The position numbers and the translations under genes are program-made. 41,296 bases of DNA from Promethearchaeota archaeon (GTDB lineage: Archaea > Asgardarchaeota > Lokiarchaeia > Sigyniarchaeales > SOKP01), in NCBI GenBank assembly GCA_019058015.1, contig JAHLWH010000263.1:1-41296 (forward strand). Reading direction: 5' to 3'. A model generated the notes under the pieces. The model did not search any database and was not told where the DNA came from. It saw only the letters and a list, made by a program, of their open reading frames with translations. The stretch's first letter is position 1, and every line of letters starts with the position of its first letter. Positions 8,287 through 15,937 of this stretch are shown one piece after another.

Positions 8287-9357
8287 TTGAAATTATTTGT
8301 CACTTTATCATTCTTTCATACAAAAATCGGTCCACAAATTTATTGTTCATTTCCAGAAAATGCTTTAGATGCCCAACAAATGCGTAGAATTGCAAACCTT
8401 ATGGATCACCCAATTGATGAAGGCTATTTTAATTATAATTTTGATGATCTTAATTCTATGAATTATTATTTTGAAATTTATTCTGGTTGCGCGCGTGGTG
8501 GCAGACAAATGTTAATGTTATCGGTAATTGTAAATCAAATTGTTACTAAAGAGAGAGAAAAAAATGTTCTATTATGGTTTATTGAATTTACCGAAAAGTT
8601 ACAATCTAATAAAGAGGCATATAAAGCATTCCATATATATGAAAAACAAAAATATGATGAGAAAGTTCAAAAAAATATAGAAGAAAATGAAGAATTAGTT
8701 AAGAGCTGGTTAAAAGAAATACATTGGGCATCATTAGAGGAATTTCGTGATAAGAGTGAAGAAGAAAAAATAGCATCTACATTTAAAGATAAGGAAATCT
8801 TTGATACTCATGAAAAGCTTTCTAAAGGTGCTATTAGATGTGATGATTTACAAAAATGGTTTAATGAAAATTTTAAACAATCATTGTTTGATGGCGTAAT
8901 AAAAAAATTTATAGATAATCAATTTATTTTAATAACCGAAATTATCTACGAACAACATATACTTCTTTTAAAAGAAGTTAAAGCTATAAGAATGCCACCA
9001 AAAAGTCTAATAGAACATTTTGACGAAAGTCCAAAAATTAGTGATCTTGTTGTCCAAAAAGTAAAAAAAGTTTTTGATAAATATATTCCAACTAAGGAAG
9101 ATTCATTTCAATTATTTCAATTTATTGCAGATCCTAAAATATACAATGTACTTTCAAAACTTCGAACAGGTCCTATCTTAAAAAACACTCTACCAAATCT
9201 AATTTCAGAAAATGCTTTTACTTCATTGCTTGAAATTCTCAAAATTTTGAAAAAATATGAAATTATTGATGAATTTAAATATAAAAGGGAAATTTTTGTT
9301 GTTTTAATAGCTGATATTCAAATTACTACATCCTTTCCTGAATATCTAAGAAAATAA
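8287..9357 (+). CDS. Longin-like domain plus winged-helix protein (NPRL2-like layout)
   Basis: The start is a TTG at 8287. Residues 1-110 read KLFVTLSFFHTKIGPQIYCS, then a strand with DLNSMNYYFEIYSGCARGG and a hydrophobic RQMLMLSVIV strand followed by a helix. The opening strand and turn with IGPQI and an FPE end is reminiscent of the longin domain of NPRL2/DENN-type proteins. Residues 110-170 are a highly charged linker. Residues 170-260 and 265-356 look like two helix-rich units, each ending in strands, consistent with winged helices. In eukaryotes such proteins regulate small GTPases. There is no enzyme motif. It is transcribed away from the UroD-like gene. The longin part is likely; the NPRL2 comparison is inference. 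Confidence 0.6.
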   Translation: MKLFVTLSFFHTKIGPQIYCSFPENALDAQQMRRIANLMDHPIDEGYFNYNFDDLNSMNYYFEIYSGCARGGRQMLMLSVIVNQIVTKEREKNVLLWFIEFTEKLQSNKEAYKAFHIYEKQKYDEKVQKNIEENEELVKSWLKEIHWASLEEFRDKSEEEKIASTFKDKEIFDTHEKLSKGAIRCDDLQKWFNENFKQSLFDGVIKKFIDNQFILITEIIYEQHILLLKEVKAIRMPPKSLIEHFDESPKISDLVVQKVKKVFDKYIPTKEDSFQLFQFIADPKIYNVLSKLRTGPILKNTLPNLISENAFTSLLEILKILKKYEIIDEFKYKREIFVVLIADIQITTSFPEYLRK

Positions 9358-9364
9358 TAAAAAT

Positions 9365-9525
9365 CTATGGAACGGTTAAAAAATTTAATAAATTTCTTTG
9401 TTTGAATTTTATCTTAGTATCTAAATTGGATAATTTAATTCCAATAAGACGAATTTTTCTTTTTCCTTTCGAAAATTCCTTAAATCACTCTAAAATAATT
9501 TTTACTGTTTTTTTCTCAAATAAAA
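9365..9525 (-). pseudogene. Duplicated C-terminal fragment of dinB, with an in-frame stop
   Basis: The minus strand translates as EKKTVKIILE, then TGA, then FKEFSKGKRKIRLIGIKLSN and on to NLLNFLTVP and a stop. The intact dinB ends in the same residues with LTIP. The TGA replaces the TTA leucine codon of dinB. At the DNA level, about 165 bases (9355-9519) match 11108-11272 in the same orientation with roughly a dozen differences by eye. No upstream part of a second polymerase is present, so this is an orphan tail and not a gene. Confidence 0.85.
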
Positions 9526-9749
9526 TTGAAATTTTCTTTTGTTCTTAGAATTCTTTAGTATTTTTTAACAATTTCAATACATTCTTTATATTTCCCAACC
9601 TTATCCGATAAATGAATATAATTTTTAATACTTTTCGGATTGAACAAACGAGTTTAAGAGAATGAAATTCTATAGAAACAAAGTATTAAATATAAAGAAA
9701 TCAAATTATCTTATTCAAAATAGTATAAAATTTTACAAATATTAAAGGG

Positions 9750-9755
9750 TGAAAT
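9750..9755 (+). promoter_or_regulatory. Ribosome binding site that fixes the 4Fe-4S protein start
   Basis: The sequence GGGTGAAATCAATG places a GGTGA Shine-Dalgarno core just ahead of ATG 9758. The GTG at 9749 lies inside this motif, so it is part of the binding site and not the start codon. Confidence 0.6.
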
Positions 9756-9757
9756 CA

Positions 9758-10903
9758 ATGATTGAAGAGAAAGATATTTATCGGCAATTACAGCAGCGTT
9801 TAGATGACTTACCAGTAGGCTTTCCATCAACTCAAACTGGTATTGAAATCGATCTGCTAAAGGTATTATTCTCACCAGAAGAGGCTAAACTTGCAACCAA
9901 ACTAGGCTTCTTACCTGAACCACTTAAAAAAATTCATCGCCGCGTGAAAAAAATGGGAATGTCACTCAATGAATTGGAAAGTTTCCTAGATAATATGGTA
10001 CAAAAAGGGTTAATTTTGGGAGGAGATATCTACAAAAATAGAGGAAAAGGGAAGTTTTATGGTAATGCCCTATATGCTATTGGGATTTACGACTACCAGC
10101 TAGGTAGACTCACCAAAGAGTTTGCAGAAGCCAATTATAAGTATTTGAATGAAGATCTTTTATATGAACTCAATAGAAAAGATATACCTTCACAAATAAG
10201 AACTATTCCAGTAGAAAAAAGCATAACTCCTGAACATTACGTTAGTTCTTATGATGATATTAGAAAAATAATAGAAAACTCAGAAGGACCATTTGCAGTT
10301 GCGGATTGTATCTGTAGAAAGACTATGAATCTTTTGGGAAATCCATGTAAGACTACAAATCTGCTTGAGACTTGTATATCAATGGAAGAAGCTGCTTTAC
10401 ATACACTCTATTTAGGTTATGCTCGAGAAATTGATAAACAAGAAGTATTAGAAATTCTTAACAAAGCACAAGATGAAGGATTAATACTCCAACCAACTAA
10501 CAGTCAAAGACCAGTATTTGTCTGTGCGTGCTGTGGTGATTGTTGCGCATTCCTAGCAAGTATGAAAAAGCTTCCGCGACCAGCAGACTATTTTACTTCT
10601 AATTACTTTTCTGAAGTAGATGAAGAATTATGTGACGGCTGTGGAACTTGTGTTGAGAGGTGTCAAATGGGTGCTTTAACACTTGTGGACAATATATCTC
10701 ACGTGAATTTGGATTTATGCATTGGATGTGGCAATTGTGTAGCGAGCTGTCCTTCTAATGCGAGATATCTTATTAAAAAATCCAAGGAACATGTGCCTCC
10801 AAAAGACTTTGAAAAGTTATACACAAAAATCTTGATGAAGAAAAAAGGATTCATAGGAACCTTGAAAACACTCGGACGGATGATGTTGGGTATGAGGATA
10901 TAG
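9758..10903 (+). CDS. 4Fe-4S dicluster protein with N-terminal helical region
   Basis: The product is 381 residues. Its first 170 residues are helical and contain a segment like a winged helix (SLNELESFLDNMVQKGLILG). Next come CICRKTMNLLGNPC and, later, CACCGDCCAF, two cysteine clusters seen in a family common in Asgard archaea and anaerobic bacteria. The C-terminal third is a two-cluster ferredoxin: CDGCGTCVERC and CIGCGNCVASCP. It likely moves electrons in the cytoplasm, but its partner is unknown. The protein at 29.4-30.3 kb has the same order of motifs (CxCR, then CxC, then two ferredoxin motifs) and is a probable paralogue. The gene sits between the two copies of the dinB tail. Start at ATG 9758 is chosen from the ribosome binding site. 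Confidence 0.8.
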   Translation: MIEEKDIYRQLQQRLDDLPVGFPSTQTGIEIDLLKVLFSPEEAKLATKLGFLPEPLKKIHRRVKKMGMSLNELESFLDNMVQKGLILGGDIYKNRGKGKFYGNALYAIGIYDYQLGRLTKEFAEANYKYLNEDLLYELNRKDIPSQIRTIPVEKSITPEHYVSSYDDIRKIIENSEGPFAVADCICRKTMNLLGNPCKTTNLLETCISMEEAALHTLYLGYAREIDKQEVLEILNKAQDEGLILQPTNSQRPVFVCACCGDCCAFLASMKKLPRPADYFTSNYFSEVDEELCDGCGTCVERCQMGALTLVDNISHVNLDLCIGCGNCVASCPSNARYLIKKSKEHVPPKDFEKLYTKILMKKKGFIGTLKTLGRMMLGMRI

Positions 10904-10986
10904 ATGATAAAAATTTCTTAAAAAAAAATATTTAATATTTGAAAATATTCTAACTTTAAATTCTTCCAGATTATCTGTGACCATCT

Positions 10987-11118
10987 TCACGGTGTTTTAC
11001 CATCTTTTGTAAAGCGAAGATCGCATATTGGAGATCCATTTCTAATCGTTTGAGAATGATTTAGGTCATAAGCAGAAACTCGAGCGCTCGCATAATCAGT
11101 TAAGCATATAATAAAATT
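10987..11118 (-). pseudogene. Possible coding remnant of unknown family
   Basis: Between the dinB stop and 10987 the minus strand stays open and is less AT-rich than its surroundings. It reads TDYASARVSAYDLNHSQTIR, then NGSPICDLRFTKDGKTP and TGA. The balanced composition is unlike the poly-A/T gaps nearby and looks like protein sequence. There is no start codon and I do not recognise the family. It happens to be in frame with dinB after its TAG. Confidence 0.3.
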
Positions 11119-11272
11119 CTATGGAATAGTTAAAAAATTTAATAGATTTCTTTGTTTGAATTTTATCTTAGTATCTAAATTGGATAATTTAATTCCAATA
11201 AGACGAATTTTTCTTTTTCCTTTTGAAAATTCCTTAAATAACTCTAATACAATTTCTAACGTTTTTTTCTCA
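11108..11272. repeat. Right copy of the dinB-tail direct repeat
   Basis: This segment, covering the last 50 or so codons of dinB and about ten bases beyond the stop, is repeated at 9355-9519 in the same orientation. The two copies flank the 4Fe-4S gene. Identity begins outside the coding region (ATAATAAAA then CTATGGAA in both), so the copied unit included the downstream flank. Confidence 0.8.
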
Positions 11273-12210
11273 TTTTGTATAGGAATGAAAAGTGATTTAG
11301 ATCGAGTAAAAGTAATGAACCCCTGAAATCTTATCTTCAGCGTGATGGTCTTATAGAAAATATTGTGTTTAATTATTTTTTTATGAATTTTCTTATTGAT
11401 ATCTTCAAAAGTTTTTAGTATTATTTTAAAATCATCGATATCTTCAAGAAACGTTCTTTCTCTACTGATTGATTTTCTGTCCTCTCTAAATTCTTGCACA
11501 GGCCTATTATCTAATCCATTTACGATCTCCCAAATCCATTTTCCACTTTTGCCAAATAACTCAAACATCTTGGGCAAAGAGATCTTGATGAAATCACCGA
11601 TCACTTTTATTCCTTTCTCGTTATAATATTTTTTAGTTATTTTTCCAATCCCTGGAATCCTAATAATATCCATATTTTCTAAGAATGATTTTATTTTATC
11701 CGGCTCAACTACTGTAATTCCATTGGGTTTATCATGATCTGAACTAATTTTAGCTAAAGTTTTTGTAGGGGCACAACCAATAGAACATGTAATACTTTCT
11801 GATCTATAAATTTCTTCTTTTATATTTTCCGCTATCTCCCTTGCTTCTTTAAAGTCAGAACATATTTTTGTTATGTCCAAATAGGCTTCATCAGAACCAA
11901 CTTGTTGGAAAGCTGGTGAATAGTTTCTAATAATGTTCATTACATTTTTAGAAACTGCACTATATTTAGCAAAATTAGGTCGAATAAATATCGCATGAGG
12001 ACATAATTTGTATGCCTGAGATATTGGTGTAGCTGAATGAATTCCATATCTTCTCGCTTCATAAGAACACGTGGCTACAACTCCTCTACCTTTTCCCTCT
12101 TTAGGATCTGCTCCTACAATAAGGGGTTTTCCTTTATATCCTGGATTATCTCTCGCTTCGACTGCGGCAAAGAAACAATCCATATCGATGTGTAAAATAA
12201 TACGACCCAT
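11119..12210 (-). CDS. dinB: Y-family DNA polymerase IV (Dpo4/DinB)
   Basis: The 363-residue protein has all marks of a Y-family translesion polymerase. D9 and D11 lie in HIDMDCFFAAVE, with F14 at the steric-gate position that excludes ribonucleotides. The second catalytic pair D107/E108 is in GSDEAYLD. The thumb carries a helix-hairpin-helix (IIRIPGIGKITKKYY, about residue 185). The little-finger domain follows. The C-terminus KQRNLLNFLTIP resembles a PCNA-binding PIP box (QxxLxxFL). It copies past damaged bases with low fidelity. The gene is alone, and its 3' end is duplicated 1.75 kb away. Confidence 0.95.
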   Translation of the reverse strand: MGRIILHIDMDCFFAAVEARDNPGYKGKPLIVGADPKEGKGRGVVATCSYEARRYGIHSATPISQAYKLCPHAIFIRPNFAKYSAVSKNVMNIIRNYSPAFQQVGSDEAYLDITKICSDFKEAREIAENIKEEIYRSESITCSIGCAPTKTLAKISSDHDKPNGITVVEPDKIKSFLENMDIIRIPGIGKITKKYYNEKGIKVIGDFIKISLPKMFELFGKSGKWIWEIVNGLDNRPVQEFREDRKSISRERTFLEDIDDFKIILKTFEDINKKIHKKIIKHNIFYKTITLKIRFQGFITFTRSKSLFIPIQNEKKTLEIVLELFKEFSKGKRKIRLIGIKLSNLDTKIKFKQRNLLNFLTIP

Positions 12211-12366
12211 TATCTTAGGTTATGAGGGTTCTTATTTAGAATATATTTTTCTTAAAATGTTTAAATTAAGAGAAATAAAAATGAAATTTAAAAAAAAAGA
12301 CTCAAAGATTAAACTAATTTTTAAATATATTCTTCAACTTTTCTTGAAATCATAATTTTAAATTAT

Positions 12367-13566
12367 TTAATTTATCATATCTACAGATTTTTTCCAAGCT
12401 TCAGAATTAACTCGTTTGATTTTATTTAGAAATTCCTCATCAGATATTTTATCTTCTTCACTAAGGATTTGATTGACTTTATTTATCAAAGTGGCTTCAA
12501 TTTCTTTTGATTTATTTTTATCTATTTTTTTAATTGCAGTATGTTGAGTCCAAAACCAATCGGGATTTACCTTATCGTAAGGACCGGGCTTTAATACCTT
12601 AAATCCTTCAGCAGGAAAGGCATAAGGTTTATAAACACTTATACATGGTCGAGTGCTACCTGTAAACCAGTGAATTGATCTACTTAAATTATTATTAAGT
12701 AAACTTACTTGACTTCCAACCGATTCATAGTAACCATGCATACAAATTCTTACATCGTGTTCTCGCAGAAATTCCATCATTAATGCAAGTTTAATTTTTC
12801 CTTTATTTTCAGTTAATAATTGCAGAGATCTACCAGGTCGGGAATAAGGAGAGAATTTTTCTGGAATTGGAGTATCAGAAAAAATCATTGCAAAGTCAAA
12901 ATTTTTGTCATCTTTGCAATATTCTTTTTCTATTGCATGTTGTATTATTCCTTTTCGTCTAAAATCACCTTTACCTCGAATCGACAAACTATTTGAAATA
13001 GATCTGACATCGTTAACTTTTTCAGCAATCCACCATTTATCCGCTGTTTCTAATATATATGCCTCCCTAGGATCTGCGATTATAAATGAATTGTGATATG
13101 TCCAAAATTCAGATCCAACAACACAATCGCCTCCTTGTCCATACTTTTCCAATAATTCAGTGATCACATCCAATGCTTCTTTAGCAGTTTTACCTCTCTC
13201 GAGCCCCAACCGTAAGAGATCCATTCCTAATAATCCCTTATCCCTTAATTTTTCCTTGGAATAAACTGCTTCATTACCAATTGCTACACCAAATTCGTTT
13301 GTGCCCATCTCTGCACCCCACATCCAATAGGGCTGGCTTAATAAAACTGCTGCAGTTTCATTAACTTGTGGGATTGAAATATAAGTGCATTTTAATTGTT
13401 CTCCTTTAGAATATCTAGTCCTTGGAACATATGTGATTAATTGTGCCTCTGTGTAAGGTCTATCGCTATTTTTCCCGAAGATAACATTATGATTTTCTGT
13501 GCTATTACCCAATGCAACAAAAGTATCACAAGAACATTTATTATAAAAATAAAAAAAATTAATCAT
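12367..13566 (-). CDS. Secernin-type C69 family Ntn hydrolase
   Basis: The 399-residue protein has the family's N-terminal nucleophile site CSCDTFVALGNST, with C13 of the CDTF motif as the likely nucleophile exposed after self-cleavage of a short propeptide. Downstream are VIFGKNSDRP, EMGTNEFGVAIGNEAVY and ILETADKWWIAEKV, the standard secernin/dipeptidase C69 blocks. Other members are dipeptidases or amidases; some secernins may not be peptidases. The N-terminus before the Cys is Phe/Tyr-rich and short, so the protein is probably cytoplasmic. It sits 37 bases from the start-distal M20 gene on the same strand, and the two could form a peptide-degrading unit. Confidence 0.85.
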   Translation of the reverse strand: MINFFYFYNKCSCDTFVALGNSTENHNVIFGKNSDRPYTEAQLITYVPRTRYSKGEQLKCTYISIPQVNETAAVLLSQPYWMWGAEMGTNEFGVAIGNEAVYSKEKLRDKGLLGMDLLRLGLERGKTAKEALDVITELLEKYGQGGDCVVGSEFWTYHNSFIIADPREAYILETADKWWIAEKVNDVRSISNSLSIRGKGDFRRKGIIQHAIEKEYCKDDKNFDFAMIFSDTPIPEKFSPYSRPGRSLQLLTENKGKIKLALMMEFLREHDVRICMHGYYESVGSQVSLLNNNLSRSIHWFTGSTRPCISVYKPYAFPAEGFKVLKPGPYDKVNPDWFWTQHTAIKKIDKNKSKEIEATLINKVNQILSEEDKISDEEFLNKIKRVNSEAWKKSVDMIN

Positions 13567-13603
13567 TTAAAAAGATAAAAATTATAAAGTCTTTTTATTT
13601 TAT

Positions 13604-14821
13604 TTATTTAAGATAATTCAATGCCGTGATTGCAAATAGTTTTGTAGTATTTATAAGGTCCTCAACATATACAAACTCATCTTGAGCGTGAATATTATTT
13701 TCTCCACGAAATGGACCAATCGAAATTGTATTGATTCCTTTATTTTGAAATAAATGAGCATCATTGGTAGCCATGAATAACTTAAATTCTCTCTCTTCAC
13801 CATAAACTATTTTAAAGGATTTTTTAACAATTTTCGCAAAATCCGAGTTAATATCTGCTATTTGTGGTTCAATAGTCACTGGGATTTGAACTAGTATATC
13901 TAAATCGGGATCTTCTTTTTTCAATTCTTCTATAAAATTTAAAATCTTTGTTTTTATACTTTCAGCATCGTGTTCTGGAATTAAACTAATAAAACATCGT
14001 AGGAAGCATTTATCAGGAATTGCAGTAAGTGATGTTCCCCCTTCTATCTTTGAAAAAGTAACACTACTAATCTTAGAAGGAAGATCAGGATGATAGGGAT
14101 ATTTAGTTTCTTCTTTTTTAAAATCTTCTTGTAATTCCATTAAAAAATTCATAATTTTTAACATTTTGTGGATAGCATTGATTCCAGAATATTTATTACG
14201 ATGAGGAGGAGATAAATCTGGATACATAAAATGTCTACGTATTCCGGTTATATCGAAACCTATCTGAAAGGCACCATCAGTATATGCAATTGGATAATCA
14301 CTGGGAACATCTCCTAATAAACAAGCATCTCCTTTAACAATTTCTTCATTAACAAGATATTCAGTGCCACCAAGCCCACCTATTTCTTCATTAACAACGG
14401 CTGTAATAATTAATTTTCCATTTAAGTCAATTCCTGCATCAATTAATGCCTTAGCTGCAAAAATTTCAGCGGCTACACATGCTTTATCATCTGCTGCCCC
14501 ACGACCATAAATCTTATTTTCGATTAATTCTCCACCAAAAGGATCTCTCGTCCAACCATCAAAAACCGGAACCGTATCAAAATGAGCATTGAATATTAAA
14601 GATGGGCCTTTTCCAGTTCCCAGTTCAGCTAAGACATTATTTCTTTTAATTTCAGCCGTCATTCCTAATTCATTCATTTTTTCCGCTACAAATTTAGAAA
14701 TTTTTCGATATTTTCCAGGAGGAACTTCAGAAGGATGTCGAATAAGGTCCTTATGAAATTTAATAATTTCATCTCTCAAATTATCAATTCTATTCATAAT
14801 ATCTTTTTCTACATTTTCCAT
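13604..14821 (-). CDS. M20 family metallopeptidase (ArgE/DapE-like)
   Basis: The 405-residue protein has H80 and D82 in NAHFDTVPVFDGW, D111 in GRGAADDKAC, E145/E146 in VVNEEIGG, D171 in GDVPSDYP, and a late His in NIHAQDEFVY, which is the complete M20 di-zinc set. The TRDPFGG motif after the first ligands is typical of ArgE/DapE and Xaa-His peptidase relatives. It lies directly upstream of the secernin gene on the same strand, so the two are probably co-transcribed. It is smaller than and not a close copy of the M20 protein at 5.5 kb. Arginine or lysine biosynthesis genes are absent nearby, so a general peptidase or deacylase role is as likely as a biosynthetic one. Confidence 0.87.
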   Translation of the reverse strand: MENVEKDIMNRIDNLRDEIIKFHKDLIRHPSEVPPGKYRKISKFVAEKMNELGMTAEIKRNNVLAELGTGKGPSLIFNAHFDTVPVFDGWTRDPFGGELIENKIYGRGAADDKACVAAEIFAAKALIDAGIDLNGKLIITAVVNEEIGGLGGTEYLVNEEIVKGDACLLGDVPSDYPIAYTDGAFQIGFDITGIRRHFMYPDLSPPHRNKYSGINAIHKMLKIMNFLMELQEDFKKEETKYPYHPDLPSKISSVTFSKIEGGTSLTAIPDKCFLRCFISLIPEHDAESIKTKILNFIEELKKEDPDLDILVQIPVTIEPQIADINSDFAKIVKKSFKIVYGEEREFKLFMATNDAHLFQNKGINTISIGPFRGENNIHAQDEFVYVEDLINTTKLFAITALNYLK

Positions 14822-14896
14822 AACAAATTACCATTCTTTTGTTTTAATTTAATACATTTTTGAGAAGTTAAAATATTTTTTTTTATAATCTCCTTC

Positions 14897-15430
14897 TTAT
14901 TCTCTTTCGATTTCTTTAATAACTTTATTAATCAATTTAGGATGAAATCTAAATTCCCTTGAACTCGATTGAATATTTTTTAATAGATTTATACAATCCT
15001 TTTTATCTACTTGCCCGAGATTATAAGATTTCAATATAATTCCCAAGGTACCAACCACTTTAAATCCTTCAGATCTAATAATTTTTCTTACTTTTATTTC
15101 ATTAGTTAAGCAATAATTTACTTTAAATTCTTTTGCCAAGGCAATAATTGAACTTTCTCCTTCATGAATATGATATCTTTCCATTATTTCAATAGTTTTT
15201 TCTGTTTCTACCTTCTTTATTAGAATTAAACCTGTTTGAATAAACTCTTTTAAAATAAACGCATCCTTTTTCTGTAATGTTATTCCTTGAACTACTGTCT
15301 CGTTATAAATTATATTAGAAATGTAAATTTTTGTAAATTGATTCTGTAGGAGTTCTAATTGATTTATTTTTGAAAGGTGAATAAGAACATCAGAATCACT
15401 TACTGCTAAATCCATATTGAAGTTCCTCAT
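14897..15430 (-). CDS. PIN-domain (DUF3368-like) toxin
   Basis: The 177-residue protein begins with the PIN acidic motif in AVSDSDVLIHLSKI, continues with EGESSIIALAKE-like HEGESSIIALAKEF, and then CLTNEIKVRKI followed by GTLGIILKSY, which is the layout of DUF3368-type PIN proteins. PIN domains are magnesium-dependent ribonucleases that act as VapC-like toxins. The position expected to hold the third acidic residue (usually TDD) reads TNE, a partial match that may weaken catalysis. The start overlaps the end of the antitoxin gene by 35 bases; a second ATG at 15415 gives MDLAVSDSD and is perhaps more usual in this family. It is paired with a UPF0175 gene, the standard partner of these toxins. 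Confidence 0.82.
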   Translation of the reverse strand: MRNFNMDLAVSDSDVLIHLSKINQLELLQNQFTKIYISNIIYNETVVQGITLQKKDAFILKEFIQTGLILIKKVETEKTIEIMERYHIHEGESSIIALAKEFKVNYCLTNEIKVRKIIRSEGFKVVGTLGIILKSYNLGQVDKKDCINLLKNIQSSSREFRFHPKLINKVIKEIERE

Positions 15431-15656
15431 CTAATTCCCGTTTTCCAAAGTCTAGATAAATATTATTTTTCTCCAGAAGTTCTTCCATTTCGCGATAAGT
15501 AATTTTTAAAATTTCAGCCGCTTGTCGAAGACTTAACCTTTGTTCTCTATAAAGTTCAAAAACGAGTAATATTTTAATTTTCTTTTCCGGATCATCATTT
15601 AGATACGGCACTAATTCGGGAGGAATTTCAACTTTTATAGATTTAGTCATTTTCAT
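15396..15656 (-). CDS. UPF0175 family antitoxin
   Basis: The 86-residue protein has the UPF0175 pattern: a short N-terminal strand (KVEIPPELVPYL), then LVFELYREQRLSLRQAAEIL, which is a helix-turn-helix preceded by the recognisable elyregriSlgkAAel segment, then YREMEELLEKNNIYLDFG. UPF0175 proteins are DNA-binding antitoxins of PIN or related toxins. It precedes and overlaps the PIN gene, so translation is coupled. The complex probably represses this operon; the AT-rich gap upstream (15657-15937, about 280 bases) would hold the operator, but no clear palindrome stands out. Confidence 0.85.
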   Translation of the reverse strand: MKMTKSIKVEIPPELVPYLNDDPEKKIKILLVFELYREQRLSLRQAAEILKITYREMEELLEKNNIYLDFGKRELDEELQYGFSSK

Positions 15657-15937
15657 TTACCAAAAACACAGTTTTATTTTTTAATTAATCAATATTAATA
15701 ATTCAAATGTTAACTTAATTATTTTTACTTTCTTTGAAAAATTTAATTCTATCTTTATTTTAAAATTGAAGGATAATCTCAAATATTTTGTATAGTTATT
15801 TTAATAGTTAAAATCTATATTTGACTAATGAAACTAATATTTAATGTTAATTAATAATTATTTAAAATTAGGTTTAAGAAGAACACAATCATAATTTAAT
15901 TATTATTTCTTTTGAAAAGAATGAAAAGAAATTAAAA

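Larger units (their letters stand above)
9358..9757. other. 400-base gap holding a copy of the dinB 3' end
   Basis: The left half is a dinB tail remnant, described in its own entry. The right half (about 9530-9757) has no credible gene. The minus strand is open for only about two dozen codons near 9560-9655, ending in a lysine-rich IVKKY and stop, which may be more debris. The promoter of the 4Fe-4S gene should lie in the last 100 bases. Confidence 0.5.

Noticed and set aside
9355..11272. Direct dinB repeat as ends of a transposon
   Set aside because: No transposase, terminal inverted repeats or short target duplications are visible; the repeats are gene sequence.
12071..12355. 94-residue frame overlapping the start of dinB
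   Set aside because: The first half is antisense to the well-conserved dinB N-terminus and the second half is Lys/Phe-rich spacer.
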